Source of the DNA: Gnetum montanum | Lineage: Eukaryota > Streptophyta > Gnetopsida > Gnetales > Gnetaceae | Reading direction: 5' to 3' | Assembly: GCA_015680685.1 (NCBI GenBank) | Contig: MNCI01026219.1 | Coordinates: 781,875-845,874 of the forward strand | Length of the DNA stretch: 64,000 bases | In this document: one piece after another, positions 11,575 to 23,852 of the stretch | Layout: every line of letters starts with the position of its first letter | Numbering within the stretch: the stretch's first letter is position 1 | Notes under the pieces: model-generated | Told to the model about the DNA's origin: nothing | Database searches by the model: none | The model's input: only the letters and a program-made list of their open reading frames with translations | Translations under genes and position numbers: made by a program

Positions 11575-13157
11575 GAGACAGAGTGAGCGGTTGACACCTG
11601 AAATAGGGGCAGTGGTATTACAACGTGGAGAAGGGGCCTCAGTTTTGGAAGAGGAGGCCTTGGCTATTAGAATAAGTGATGCACAGACCCTTGTGTGTGA
11701 AGAGAGAGAGGGGGTGGAAAATATTAACGTACCCCCTACCACATCAGGCAGAGGTCAGTGCATTAAGACTTTTGTAGGAATTCTGTTAATAAATAGAAAT
11801 TTTAACTTAATTACGCTACAGATGAACAAGATGCATCCACGTCTGTTATTGTGGGCAAAGCGTGGGGAGAATTTCCTGACAAATTTGCCTTCATGGAAGG
11901 CGTCATCAGTGATATGATCAAGTGCCTTGAGTGCATCGATCCTAGGGCTAGTATGTTACTGCTACTGTACGCTAATTTTATTATATAGTTGTAACGTTTT
12001 ATTTACGCTTGATAATGTTTGTTATCAGGAGCTCGCCTCGATGGGACCCTACAGAGCCCATTGACTTGGACACAATGGAGCCTTCATCAGACGGGACGGT
12101 CGTGCCATGCAACATTTATGAGGAAATGCATAAATGTGCGTTACGCTCGACTTGCTCCTTGTGGGAGAGTCGGAGTGTCAATGAAGACCTCTGGAAGAGA
12201 TTGCAGAGGTTAGAGAAGGAAAGGGCGTCTCTGACCAAAGACGTTAGAGACCTAAGATCACGGTGTGAATTCCTGCAGGCATGGGAAACGAGTGACAGAG
12301 ACTGGCATACGGCTATTATTGACTACACTCGCTATTAGACTGCAGTCAGGAACAACGTAAAAACCAGTTGGGAATTGGTGGAGCAGTGGATGCAAATAGA
12401 GCTGTTGGTCCAGAAAAGCCAAGACTAGAAGGATTTTTACGCAAGTGTGTAGGAGTGGGGGCAGAAGGAGAAAGATCAAAAGCATTTTTATAAGCGAGAA
12501 ATTCTCGCTTATCGTCAGCATTATAGAGATTATGCCGTCGAAGCTCAATCCTTGCGGGTATTCCTCGATGTCATTGGCGCATCGAAAGCCTTCGAGAAGT
12601 TCCAGGAGCAGGTGACAATAAGCGCGTCCCCGGAAAGAGAGATTGCTCTTCCTGGGGATGAGACTACAGTCCCTACCTTCTTTCCTGAACCACCCCGATG
12701 GACTAGTGTGGAGAAAGGGAAGGTGAAGGCTGGAACTGATTTGGGGAATGGTGTATGGTCTGAATTAATTGAAGATGAAATCATGCAACACCTATGGGTC
12801 AATTTAGATCAGCTCCCCTTTGCTGCGGAAGTAGGACCATCACGAGTAAGTTTGGGTGTTATTGACTTTAAATTTTCTGATTTATCCTATTATGGCTTTT
12901 CCTTATGTATTTACTGTATATAGGTACAAGGAGTGGATGAAGAAGGCAAATAGGGTGGTGGGAAAGTACAGGAAGAAGAGCGTAATGATGCAGATCATCC
13001 TCTTGAGGAGCCAGTGTTAGAGCAAGGACCTCGTGAAGATGATATTCCTGATAAAGGAATACCTTCTAGAAGGGACGACCTACTTGAGGATTATTTCTTA
13101 GGCTTAGAGGTAGACCTTAGGGATACAGGTGACAGCGGTACCAGGGGGGATGCGTAA
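11575..13157 (+). pseudogene. Antisense gene, C copy (3' half: exons 5-8)
   Basis: A plus-strand gene fragment inside minus-strand element C, homologous to the complete copies in D, E and F. Exon 5 is weakly supported (about 11575-11800; LTPEIGAVV.. followed by an acidic stretch). Exon 6 is 11822-11950 (KFAFMEGVISDMIKC, matching the F copy). Exon 7 is 12029-12845 (PRWDPTEPIDLDTMEP, IYEEMHKCALRS, SLWESRSVNEDLWKR, then heptad-like LQRLEKERASLTKDV). Exon 8 is 12924-13157 and ends DSGTRGDA then stop. Splice sites keep the positions of the other copies (ag/gagct before exon 7; gtaagt after it). An in-frame TAG lies near the start of exon 8. Exons 1-4 and the promoter are gone, so this copy cannot make the full protein. 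Confidence 0.75.
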
Positions 13158-13359
13158 TTGTGATTTATGCATGATTTTATTTGTGAAACTGAACAATGGC
13201 CATATAAATGTTGGCGAGATTAATCATGGGATTTTCTGTATGCTTTTAAAGTTTATTTGTTTTTATGTCTTTATTAGTTTTATGTCTTGATTTATGCAAA
13301 GTGTAAGTAGGGTTGTTAAAAACTTTGACTAGGTTGCGTTATTGTGGAATGGAATTGTT

Positions 13360-13612
13360 AGTTTAAGGCCATCGCGGGCCGTCATGTAGCGTTTGCATAA
13401 GATACAAGCGGATTAACTAGTTTTTGGCTGTTGTGGGCCTTTGCTAGTTTAAGGCCATTGCGGGCCATCAATAGTTTTAGGCCGTTGCGGGCCATTTCTA
13501 GTTTAAGGCCATTGCAGGCCATCACTAGTTTTAGGCCGTTGCGGGCCATTGCTAGTTTATGGTCATTGCGGGCCATCACTAGTTTTAGGCTGTTGCGGGC
13601 CATTTGCGTAAG
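13360..13612 (+). repeat. Minisatellite after protease (C)
   Basis: Nine or so units of about 24-27 bases, such as gtttaaggccattgcgggcc followed by atcacta. Each holds ggcc...ggcc arms. It lies just past the 3' end of the antisense gene and before the end of protease. Confidence 0.9.
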
Positions 13613-13931
13613 TCTAGAAGTGTAATTGATAAAAATATAGATATCTGCATAACTGTGCTAATATGACTAATGACAGTCAAGGAGCGTAAATGGTGTAAAA
13701 TGAGGAATGTAAATAGTCTAATGGACAGAAAGCATAAGTATATGTATGTATATTAAAGTAAACTGTCAGTCAAATCTGATAAGTGTAAGCAAAAAACTAG
13801 TCGAAGTATGATGATGTGCGTAAATGCCACTCAGATCAATTGCTAGTTCGCAATTATTTCTTGATGGCCTTTACGTTTAGTGATGCATAAGGGAGGGGAG
13901 ATTTGTGTTCTGCCTCCTCCATACCATCCTC

Positions 13932-14672
13932 CTAAAATGGTAGGTCAGCCCAGGCTAGGCTGTCATCATTCGTTTCGATTTGTTCAGGAGTTTGGACATG
14001 AGTTTGGTTCTCGGGCATCTCGATCTCCAAACCCCGTTCCTCCTCTATGTTGTTGATAGTCCTAGGAGTTATTTCATCACCATGTATTACAACTTCTCCC
14101 CCTACGTAAGGGAGGTGAATCTCTTGATGTATTGGTGATGAAACTGCCCTCAGTTGGGTTAGCCAAGACCTCCCCAGGATCAGGTTGAAGCCAGGAATAT
14201 CCTCAATAATGATAAATGTGGCGTCTGTTGGGAATTGATCCCCTATCACAAATTCGATACACACCATCCCCTTGACTTGCATCCATGCCCTGTTAAATGA
14301 ATTTAGGCACGATGTCGTTGTAGGACTGATTTGGTCGACCAGGCCCAACTTATCCACTATAGGATAAGGGATGACATGCGCAGCTGCGCCATCGTCAACG
14401 TGCATCCTCTGGATCCGATATTGACCAACCCGGATGGTGATAAACATGGGTTTTGTCGTTACTTGAACTTTCTTTAGATCATCTTTGATGGATTTATCAT
14501 GAAAGGTCAGAGGGGTTGGTTTAGGTTGCTCAGTGGCAGGAGGAAACATGACAGCATGAATCGCTTCCTCTTCTGCTGGTAAGCTTTCATCCACTGGTAT
14601 GGATGTCAGCATACGAACCATAGCTTCACGGTGGTTTTGGGATGTCACAAATAGATCATAAAGGCTCAACAT
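13932..14672 (-). CDS. Element C protease region
   Basis: Open for 246 codons. The linker MLSLYDLFVTS is followed by the retropepsin-like domain: MFITIRVGQYRIQRMHVDDG carries the active-site DDG, then GDQFPTDATFIIIEDIPGFN and LILGRSWLTQLRAVSSPIH. The frame ends in SLAWADLPF, which aligns with the SWTELPF and SWAELPF ends in D and E. The likely product is part of a Gag-Pro polyprotein. It is the best preserved coding block of C, in line with gag-pro being the part a non-autonomous element keeps. Confidence 0.8.
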   Translation of the reverse strand: MLSLYDLFVTSQNHREAMVRMLTSIPVDESLPAEEEAIHAVMFPPATEQPKPTPLTFHDKSIKDDLKKVQVTTKPMFITIRVGQYRIQRMHVDDGAAAHVIPYPIVDKLGLVDQISPTTTSCLNSFNRAWMQVKGMVCIEFVIGDQFPTDATFIIIEDIPGFNLILGRSWLTQLRAVSSPIHQEIHLPYVGGEVVIHGDEITPRTINNIEEERGLEIEMPENQTHVQTPEQIETNDDSLAWADLPF

Positions 14673-17644
14673 TGTGTTCTTCTATTTCAGAGCTTACTTG
14701 ACCTACATAAATGTGTCAAGGAGGTCCCAGTCTTAGCTGGGTTGTTTATCCCCTCTGTGTTCTTCCATTTGTCCTAAGACACGAATCTCCTAGGGTGGAA
14801 TAGCATTGGTCGGAGAGTTGTGTTTCTTCCTATCAAGGGGAGGTGACTGCGTTTATGTATCCTTGTCTTGCCTAGAAGGCATAGGCCCAGGGATAGAGGC
14901 CAAGGGCCTAGGCCTAGGGAAGCCTAGCGTAGTAGGGTTTTTGGCCGCATTAATGGACGCATCACCTTCCCTTTGTTTATAGGGTGGCGATGGATGGTTT
15001 TGGTTAGAGGTTTGCCCCTATGTAAAAAGAGTAGCTGGTGGTTTTGGTACTCTAAGGATGAAAGGTGCTTTAGATGTAGGTGTGGACGTGGCCGCGGATT
15101 TACTGTTAGTGTGAGGTTGAGTTAAATTTGGAGAAGGTGCTCGAATGACAAAGGGCGGCCTCAAGATGCCATTAGCTGTCGATGAAAAGCCTGTCCCCCA
15201 AGGTGAACTGGTAGGCACGCGTAAAACAAAGGGCTATTTAGGTGGTACCTTCCCTTCACTATCCGTACTCACCACCTTGATTATGTAGGGTGCATTATTT
15301 TCATTTAACGGATCCTTGTACACGTGAAACGCCTGGTTTTCAGGACGCGTTGGACTAGTGTTGTCTAGTTTTAAAGAACCATCATCGATCATGCGTTGAA
15401 TGTCATCTTTCAATGCCTAGCAGTAATCTCTGTCGTGACCACACAACTGGTGGTAGTCACAGAAATGGTCTTTCCTGAAAGACCTCGGAACTGGTGGTTC
15501 GTCAGATAGGGCTAAAGAAGGATTCTTCAGCAGTTCACAATGATGCCTATGATGCTTCAGAACTTCTTTGGATACCTTCTTAGTTTGAATGTATCCTACC
15601 CTTAATAGTTGTTTCAATAGTTCCGAATGTTTTACAGGCAGGGCTGTATACTTTGAGCAATCTTTACGCTCAAAGTTTGGCTTTGGCTAGGGGGCCTTTT
15701 CAGGGGCAGCTGTGTCTTGGCTGGTGCTGCTCGCACTAACCGTGGTCTCGGGAGATGCTGTGGGTGCCTTCTTGTTCTTGTTTTTAATACCTTCAGCCAG
15801 CACAGCTACCGTCATTGTTGTTGCTTTACCTTTGTCCTTGCCCTTGTTGTTAGCATTTTTATATGCGACATACGTCAGGTCTTTGCTAGCCTCCGTAGCA
15901 TCCTGGATGCTCTTAGTTTGGGCAAGGCCTGATGTAAGGAGCTAGGGGAAAGGTAATACAGCTTAGAATTGATGAAGTCATTAATTTCTCCTTTGAAAAT
16001 GGCCAGCAAATGGGCCTCCACTATTGGCTCACGGATTTCATTCAAAGTAGCACTCCATTGCTGTATAAACTTTTGGACTGGTTCGAGCGGGTCCTGTTTC
16101 ACTCCCATAAGTTGATCTAATGTGACCTCCAGCTTTAGGTTGTATTTAAAGTGAGTCACGAATTATGTCAAAAGCTCTTCCAAGGTTGAGATGGAAGAGT
16201 GAGGGAGGGCTCGATACCAATCCAAAGCTTTCCCTGCCAGAGACATTGCAAAGACATGGATGATGGTATGAGGCTATTGTTGTAACAACAAGGATTCAGA
16301 TCTAAAGGTAACCAGATGAGCGTTAGGATCTCCCTCCCCATTATATTTAGTGAAATGGGGTAAGGACATCCCCGGTGGCAATGACAGCATGGGGACCGCT
16401 AGACTAATGGGATGATACTGATAGAAATCCATGATCTGTATAGTGTCAGAGCCAGTGGCCTTAAGGCATCTAACCTCCTTAGTGAGGGTCTGAGTAAGTA
16501 AGAAAGCTTGATCTAAGCCTGTTGATGAAGATGTTTGTGCAGGAGGAGTAGGGGGTGGACCTGAAAGAGCAGTGCCAGGCAATGGAAATGGAGGGATGGC
16601 TTGTCCGGTAGGCGACAAAGTGGGGATCCCTGCAGATGGAGCTGCCTGCGAAGACAACCACCCACTGGGTTGAGTAGAGAAATTGGCCGCTGCCGACTAC
16701 ATGGGATAGAGATTATAAGGATATTATGGGACCATTTGTGGGACCTGCATGGTGGGTGCGACTAAGGGTTGCATACCATATAGCGCAAACTGGTAGTGTT
16801 GTGCCACAAACGTGATACACTGACTCACGGTGGGTTGTTGGATGGATGTCTGTGGCTAAGCGGTAGCTATGATCTGTTGCCTTGGAGGGGGCGGCAATGA
16901 TAAGGTCTAGACTAGATTTTCTACTGGGCGAGTTGTAGGCATGGCATGAGGTTGCACTTGGGGGATGTAATAAGGTGTGGTGGACGTAGGCACCACCGAT
17001 GGAATATTGATTATGCGCTGTGACGAGACCTCCCCCATGTTATTTTGGGGTGGTATTTGCACTTGCAGGACAGATGATTGCGTAGTGACCTACGGGATGA
17101 CAGGAATGTGAGTTTGAGTGGTCATGGCTAGATTAAGGTGGGCAGCTTCTCCTGTGAGTGGAAATAGGGGATTTATGTACATATGGGGACTAAGAGTATG
17201 ATACGAATGTTCAGATTGGGCTACGAGTTCATCTTCCTCTTCCTCCCCATTCTGAGGTTCTAGCATGGATCGCATAGCTTGACTCTTAGCCATGACCAGT
17301 TGGGTCAGGATTTCATGATAATGCTCAGTTAGGGGGATAATGTCATAGGCGGTGTGGGTAAAATCTTGACCCCCTCTATGGACCAACTCAAAATTTCATT
17401 TTGCTTTGATCTTGGCTCAGCTAAGAGCAAGCTTTGCCTGAATCGTGATTAAAATGAAATTATATTCCTCAGGGGTCACGACGATGAATACGGGATCTTT
17501 GCCCTACAATCTTAATGAATGATGCGACGGTCCCTGAGGTCCTATAATAGCAAGAGCTGGTCCGGTGGCGGCGATGGGATTCATAGATGTGGCACCTGAA
17601 TCGGTAGTGGTCATGGCAGCCGTGGTTGTGTATGCAGAATCCAT
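14673..17644 (-). pseudogene. Element C gag
   Basis: Start codon at 17644 (MDSAYTTTAAM). Then YNFILITIQAKLALS, the VHRGGQDFTHTAYDIIPL segment, a Pro/Thr/Gln-rich stretch, the gag core KYNGEGDPNAHLVTFR (16350-16270) with FKYNLKLEVTLDQL (16150), and an intact knuckle CDYHQLCGHDRDYC at about 15460-15420 (CX2HX4HX4C). Stops and frameshifts occur in the linker parts. Role in the family: particle formation and RNA packaging. Confidence 0.8.
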
Positions 17645-17875
17645 TGATTGGATAGATTTAATGATAATAAGCGACTGGATCTAAAAGGAGATAGACAAAG
17701 AAGATCATGATTAGGTTTTTTACCTTGTAGGATTCCAAAGGAATCGTTACAGTGACTGATCTACACCACACTATTTTTCGTAAACTTTCCTAGAGGTTTT
17801 AAATTTACGTTTTTAGAGATGCGAGTACAGATCGCTTACAGGGCTACCAGTAAAAAAATAAGAATTGGAGCCTAT

Positions 17876-17893
17876 GCCCTCCTTCTAGCGCCA
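17876..17893 (-). other. Primer binding site (C)
   Basis: On the minus strand reads tggcgctagaaggagggc, seven bases from the LTR end. Confidence 0.88.
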
Positions 17894-17899
17894 GAAAAC

Positions 17900-19453
17900 T
17901 ATAACGACGGAAAATGTCGGTAGCTGGAAAATACCAAAAAAATCTGTGTACACAGTCTTAACCACGGATCCGTGTGAGGGCCGTGCTGGAGAAAACGAAT
18001 CCGCAGTACCCTAAACAGTCTTGTTGATCAGACAGGGACTTACTCAATCAGTAAATTGATGAATATTGTAGATATTCCGTGAACAATCTGATTTGGTGAA
18101 TCGCCAAAGGAGAAGAAAACAATGTAGATAACAACAACGTCAACACGACAAGAAGGATCGAATTTAAGGAAAATGCGTAATTCCAAGATCTGTACTTTGA
18201 CCCAAAAACTGGGTATATTGCATACAAATTTTCAATGGAAAAGCTTTGCTTATCTTGTGCGAAGCATACACAAAATAACAAGAAAACTGTTCAACAAGGA
18301 GTACAAAATGGAGCTCGATCTACCTTGTAAGCCAGAGATGGGATGCAAGGAAGGTCAAGCTCTGACGTCTATCGATCAACTATTTCTGACCAATAAAACT
18401 TGCAAACTACACCAGATGATCTTTCAATCTCTGATCTACTCCTTTTTCCTTGGGTAGTCTCTGCTCAAAACTGCCAATGATCGCCAATGGAGAGAGCTAT
18501 GTTTTCACCAAAGGACTAATCGCTCCTACTGCCAATGCTCAAAAAAATGTCTTCTATCTCTGCTAAAAGGTGATGCTACCAAAAGTTAAAGATGCCGGGG
18601 GACCTTTGTTTCTTTGCCAACTGGAGTATTTATAAGTTCGACAACATATGGAGAAAGCATGGCCTTGATGACACATGTCCCGAACCTTCAAAATACCGTT
18701 GACCTGGTAAAATTTATGTTGAAATTGGCTACGTCGAGTCATGTTTTGGGAAGGGGAGCAAAGTACACTATTGACCACTTCCACCAAAGCTGCTTCATGA
18801 TTACGCACAATACGCTCATCAGCGTATTGTGCGTGTGGATAGTAGATGTGTAATTGCTTTAGCCAGCTTTACGATGTATTACACTTGTTTATGCTATGTT
18901 GCATGGCAGAGCGTAATAGAGTATGGGAGTAGTTGAGGCCAGCTGTTTTATGCTTATTTACACCACAAAGCGTAATAGAGCATAAAAATGGTCAACTTTA
19001 CAACGAATTATGCTTGTCCATGCTGCGTAGCATAATAAGCGTAAAGCGACCAATCTGCAAAGAAAAGAAATCAATCTGTAGCTCTTCCTTGTACTCTGAC
19101 TTTACCTTCTTTGAAGCTCGTTACGCTGCTCTGCGTAATGGAGTGTAAACTCGGCCCTGAGCAAAAGACTTATGCAATAAGTTTTAAACTTTAAACTTTG
19201 TCAAAATTGCCAAAGTAAATTGCTTTCTGATATCGAGCTACGCTAAACAAAATTATGCTGAGTGACACTACGCTATGTTGCGTAATGTAGCATAAAGAGA
19301 GAAAACAAAGTAAGTATAAAATCTATGAGAAATTTGGAGACTTGATGGTGCGTGCCTCTTTGCTTTGTTCTATCTTCTGAATTGCTATCGCAAACTTCTG
19401 CCCAAATCGCGAATCTTTGCTTGAGGCTGATTTGCAGTTTCTATGGTGTTTCA
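17900..19453 (-). repeat. 5' LTR of element C
   Basis: 1554 bases, TGAAACACC at 19453 (minus). TATA box tataaata at 18627-18634 on the minus strand. The U3 part holds inverted repeats built on tacgc/gcgta, such as acactacgctatgttgcgta at 19267-19290, also present in the 3' copy at 10640. Transcription of C would start near 18600 on the minus strand. Confidence 0.85.
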
Positions 19454-19680
19454 GGATTTCAGTCCATATGCTATGGATCTAGTCTGCACGTTGCCATACT
19501 TAGGTATATGCTGTGTAGACAAGTCTACATGTTTCCAGACTTAGGTATACGCTGTGTAGACAAGTCTGCACGCTGAGGGTGTACGCTAACAAGTATACCC
19601 ATTTCATACTTGGCCAAATTTTCACCTGTGCACACTGACACTGTCTCCCATCTACCTTGTTACACTTAGGACCTTTTCAC
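19454..19680 (+). other. Element E leader, second part
   Basis: Continues the leader after the C insertion. Contains three spaced copies of ctgtgtagacaagtct or close variants. No gene is seen. Confidence 0.65.
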
Positions 19681-22613
19681 CATGAATATTGCCAACATCA
19701 ATGTTTCAACTAGGTCCACTTTAGATGTCACTATCCCCACGGTAATGCTGATATTCATCATGCAACCCATAGGGGCCGACGGCGAGGTCAACCCCCAGGG
19801 GCGACCTTGCCGATCTCTTAGATTGCAAGGGAAGAATCCATAATTTAATGTCATAACACAAGAATAGTATAATTTTATATGTGTAAAGATCCAAGCTAGT
19901 TTGACAGTAGATCAAACTAAACCGGAGGCTAAGAAACAGTATGAACTGATTCATAAGGGAGAACATGAGTTCATCCCCTCCCCATATGACATCATCACTC
20001 TTCTAGAGCACTACTCTAAGCTCATCTCACTGCTCCTCCTAGTAAGGAGTTAGTCTCTGGACTAGTCCATAGTAAATCCTCAATTAGAAGAGGAGGATGA
20101 CTTTGCGGCTCAGTTCGAACACGAGGATTTGTACCATACTCTCAGTCTGCATACTTAGGAAAACTTGTTATTTCATCCTTTCACGGGGGAGACTATGGTC
20201 CTCCATTCATTTAAAACCACTCAAGCACATGTACCTCAATAGGAAGCACCCACTCTTATTCCCACTCCCCCTATGACTGATACTCAACTTAATATACCCA
20301 TCCCCACTATTCCTCCTGTCATCATGTTATCCCCTCTCTTACAAGTCCAACCCCAACAACAGCCCCCTCAAACTAATGTAGGAGTGACCTTACCACCCCA
20401 AGTGATTGGAATGCCATCTATGATACTTGCTTCTACATCTACTCACTATATACCATGAATTCAAACCCAAGGGATATCCTTCACCACTTCAACTCAACAA
20501 GTTTAGAGTATTCCCTCACAAATCATGACTGGACAGTGGGCCATGACTGGCATGCAACCGCATCAACCCTCTCATTACAACATACCACCTCCTACAATTC
20601 CACCCATGAACATCCCTCAACAACAACAACAACAACCTACCCCTTTCGGTATGCCACCCTTCGTAGCACCCACCATAAATATTCAACAAGTGCAACCTCC
20701 GACCACTCAACTTTCTTCTTTCCCACCCATTGTGCAACAATCTAACTTGCATGCTACACAACATGACCAACCTGTCGCTTCACCTAGTGCCCAACATTGG
20801 GCCAAAGCTAAGAAATGATGCAAGAAGCTAACAATTAAGAGCTTAAATTGTTAGACTTTTACCAAGATGATCCTATTAGCTCTTTGGTACCACCATTGAC
20901 CCTGCCTAAAGGAGTTTCTTTGCCTCAATTAACCAAATACAATGGGGAAGGAGACCCCAACGCCCATCTGGTCATGTTTAGACTAGAATGTTTATTGCTT
21001 CAGGCATGGCCCCATGCAAGCTTATATGTTTTCTCCATGTCCCTCACTAGGAGAGCATTAGACTGGTACCAAGCTTTTCCTCATAACTCCATATCCTCTT
21101 TGGCGGATCTCTTGCACCAGTTCGTTACCAGGTTTAAATACAACCTGAAACTTAAAGCAACCTTGGACAGTCTGATACAGGTCAAACAAGTACTGCTTGA
21201 ACCTGTACAAAACTTTATTCAGAGATGGAGTGCTACGCTAAACGAACTTCATGAACCAATCCCTGAAACATACTTACTCACCAGCCTAAAGGGAGCCGTA
21301 AATGATTTCGTGAAATCTAAACTGTATTATTTAAACACGCGCACTCTAAGCCAAGCTTTCTTGCAAATAAAGAACATAGAAGAGGCAGCCCAAAATAGCC
21401 ATGACCCTACTTACTTAGCCTTTAAAAGTCAGCATAATAAGAAAGAAAAAGAAAGGACTAAGGCAACTGTAGCAAACACTGGGTCATGCGCGAAACTTTG
21501 AGAGGAGAGACCCCTCTCAATACACACCATTGCCCATGAAACCTTCACAATTATTTGACCAACTCTTAAAGGCTGGGCTAATGCAACATTAACAATTGTC
21601 CCCCACAGCAATTCAAAAAGATGATTAATTCTATGAATTGGTCGAGAATCGAAGCTTGGCAACACTAGATGAACCCCCAGTTCCAAGAGGCTTTAGACTA
21701 GACCGATTTTGTGAGTACCACCAACGTAATGGTCATGGTACCAACTATTGTTTCACCTTGAAATAAGACATTCAACGAATGATTGATAGAGGTGAGATCA
21801 CTTTTGTTGAGGCCAACCCAGTCAAACCACAAAACCAGTCCATGGGCATTTATAAAGATCCCCTAAATACTAAAGAAGTGCCATACATAATTAACACTAT
21901 CTACATAGATAATAACTATGAAACACCAAAGAATCCCTTCATAGTTCATGTTCCCCCCACTGCACTAACATCACCTCAACCTTGATATTCCCCACATGAT
22001 CCTCCTACCCTGCAAAAACCATTGGTCGTCCAAGTACCTCCTGTGGTGGCAACAGCACGGGTACCACCCCAAACGAAACCATTTGTTGTTCGTGTACCCT
22101 CAGCTGATACAACTGCTAGTGTGACACCATCAAACTGGCTCACTCCCTTCATGGTCTAGGTGCCATCGACAGTGGCGATGACAGAGGTACCAACTACAAA
22201 TTATCCAACCCCGTTTGTGGTCAGGGTGCCTAGGCAGCTGATGTCCAAGCTCATACGCCTAAAATACAATCCTGTCCCACCCTAGTCGTCATTTGGGTCC
22301 CAAAACAACCTGATACTCTGACCCCAAATGTTCCTACACAACCCATGCGAGAATTCTTGGCAGATAGGCTTACTAGGGAACGTTTAGAGAAGGAATGCTT
22401 GGAGAAGGAACGCCAACGCCTTGCATTGGGCCCCTGAAACCAACTCCGTTAAGCGCAATACCTATGGCTCCTTCTAACAATGAGCTAGGCATAAGTTATA
22501 AAGAGGAAAAATCAAGAATGCAACACATATCCAACCCAATAGTCATGAAAAATAACATGAAAGTTACCCCACGTGAGATACGACTATTAGGTCCAATGGA
22601 TCAAGTGGCCATG
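19681..22613 (+). pseudogene. Element E gag
   Basis: Starts at 19681 (MNIANINVSTRS). Then SLRLQGKNP, YNFICVKIQASLTVDQ, HKGEHEFIPSPYDII, a Pro/Gln-rich region, and the gag core (20848-21501) with KYNGEGDPNAHLVMFR, FKYNLKLKATLDSLIQ and IEEAAQNSHDPTYLAF. The knuckle CEYHQRNGHGTNYC (21710-21751) is intact. A long Pro/Val/Thr-rich part with repeated FVVRVP-like motifs follows. It ends at LGPMDQVA, where element D inserted; the frame resumes at 40097. Stops near 19843, 19865 and elsewhere break it. Confidence 0.82.
22609..22613 (+). repeat. Target-site repeat, left of D
   Basis: ccatg here and ccatc at 40097-40101 flank element D, a five-base duplication with one later change. Joining the flanks restores the E frame (GTG GCC ATC GAC). 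Confidence 0.8.
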
Positions 22614-23835
22614 TGTACCGCCTGAAATCGTTAGTCTCTGGCTAGAAGGAAAACAGAGACCGTGGGATCGTAGGATGAGAACAGAAGACCCTACCTTCGC
22701 CTGAGGGTGAGCTAGAATGCACGAAGGCAGAGTACCTTGGGTGGTCCGCACGCAGATCAGACAAGGATTTCCCCGCACGTACGCAAAGTGCTATACGCTG
22801 GGTTATGCGTAAACGATGTAGCGAGCGTAAACAAAGCATAAAACAGATGCGAGCAGAGCGTGAGCGTAAATGGGCGTAAACAGAATGCGTGTGCCATGTT
22901 GACATAAAACTATAAACAATCTTATGCAGCAAATGCAAACAATGGTATTACAGAGTCAAAGTACAGTGCACCGGTCTAACACAGTCGTGAGGGAACACAA
23001 GGTGGACGAAAAGCCTCGGTGTATGCAGGAATGACTCGGCTGGTTCGCAAGGTGGGCGGAGCGTAGAGACTGTGTACGGCATATAGGGCTCTCCAGCGTA
23101 AGAGGGTTTCAGCTCTTGTGCATAGCATAAATGTTCTCTGGTATGCACCGGGATTTTGCCAACCGACCTCGGTGAAGTGGGAAATCAGGGTTTATATACA
23201 GGTTGTTACGCTAGACTCGGGTTAGGAGACACGTGGCACGTTGAACCAGTGCACACACTTTACAAAAATATAATATATTACATCTGTTGAGTGTATATGC
23301 CATGTGAGGCGGGCGTATACGTTGGGTGTATACACTGAATGAGGCGGGCCTATGAACTTGGGTGGAGATGCTGTGCTGGGCGTATACGCTGGGCGTATAT
23401 GCTGGGCATATACACTGGCGGATGCAGGGCGTATACGCTGGTGAATGCTGGGCGTATACGCTGAAGAATGTCCACTTGTTTCAATCCTTTCTCTTTGGTG
23501 TTGTCTTCAAGTTGTCATTGGAGATCTTGTCATCGAGCGTGTGCATCGGCAGTACCTGGGCGTACACGCTGGAGTGCCGAGCGTATACACCGTAGAGTGC
23601 CAGGCGTATACGCTGTAGGGTGCCAGGTGTATACGTTGGGTGTATATGCTGTAGGTGTGAACTTGGGTGTATACGCTGGGCGTATACGCTGGCGCAACAT
23701 ACTTTGTAAAAACCAAGTATTTCAAGCCCCAAGATTGCCATGTATGACATTTCATGTAGTCGAGCTCATCCGTGGGTCTTAGGGTCCTTCTTTGGTTTTA
23801 GACAAGTACTAAGTGCTGAATTTTGCGGTGTTTAA
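22614..23835 (-). repeat. 3' LTR of element D
   Basis: 1222 bases, starting tgtaccgcc on the plus strand and ending ggtgttta, where tgtttca is expected. TATA box tatataaac at 23190-23198 on the minus strand. U3 (23280-23700) contains about five exact copies of the palindrome gcgtatacgc within gggcgtatacgctgg units, plus many variants. Confidence 0.88.
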
Positions 23836-23852
23836 TTGGCCCCTCTTTGTTG
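23836..23852 (-). other. Polypurine tract of element D
   Basis: The minus strand reads caacaaagaggggccaa before the 3' LTR, the same run as in element C. Confidence 0.8.

Larger units (their letters stand above)
10353..19453 (-). mobile_element. Element C: non-autonomous member (gag-pro plus part of the antisense gene)
   Basis: Minus-strand element inserted in the leader of E, with the target repeat ggatt at 10348-10352 and 19454-19458. Order from the 5' end: LTR 19453-17900, primer binding site, gag 17644 onward, protease, minisatellite, antisense gene exons 5-8, polypurine tract, 3' LTR 10808-10353. There is no trace of reverse transcriptase, RNase H or integrase. One deletion could have removed antisense exons 1-4 together with pol. 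Confidence 0.85.

Noticed and set aside
23362-23782. Long plus and minus frames rich in VYAG/YTL or VYAQ/RIR repeats in the D LTRs (also 39509-39967).
   Set aside because: They are translations of the gcgtatacgctgg repeat in several frames at once, with no conserved frame between the two LTRs.
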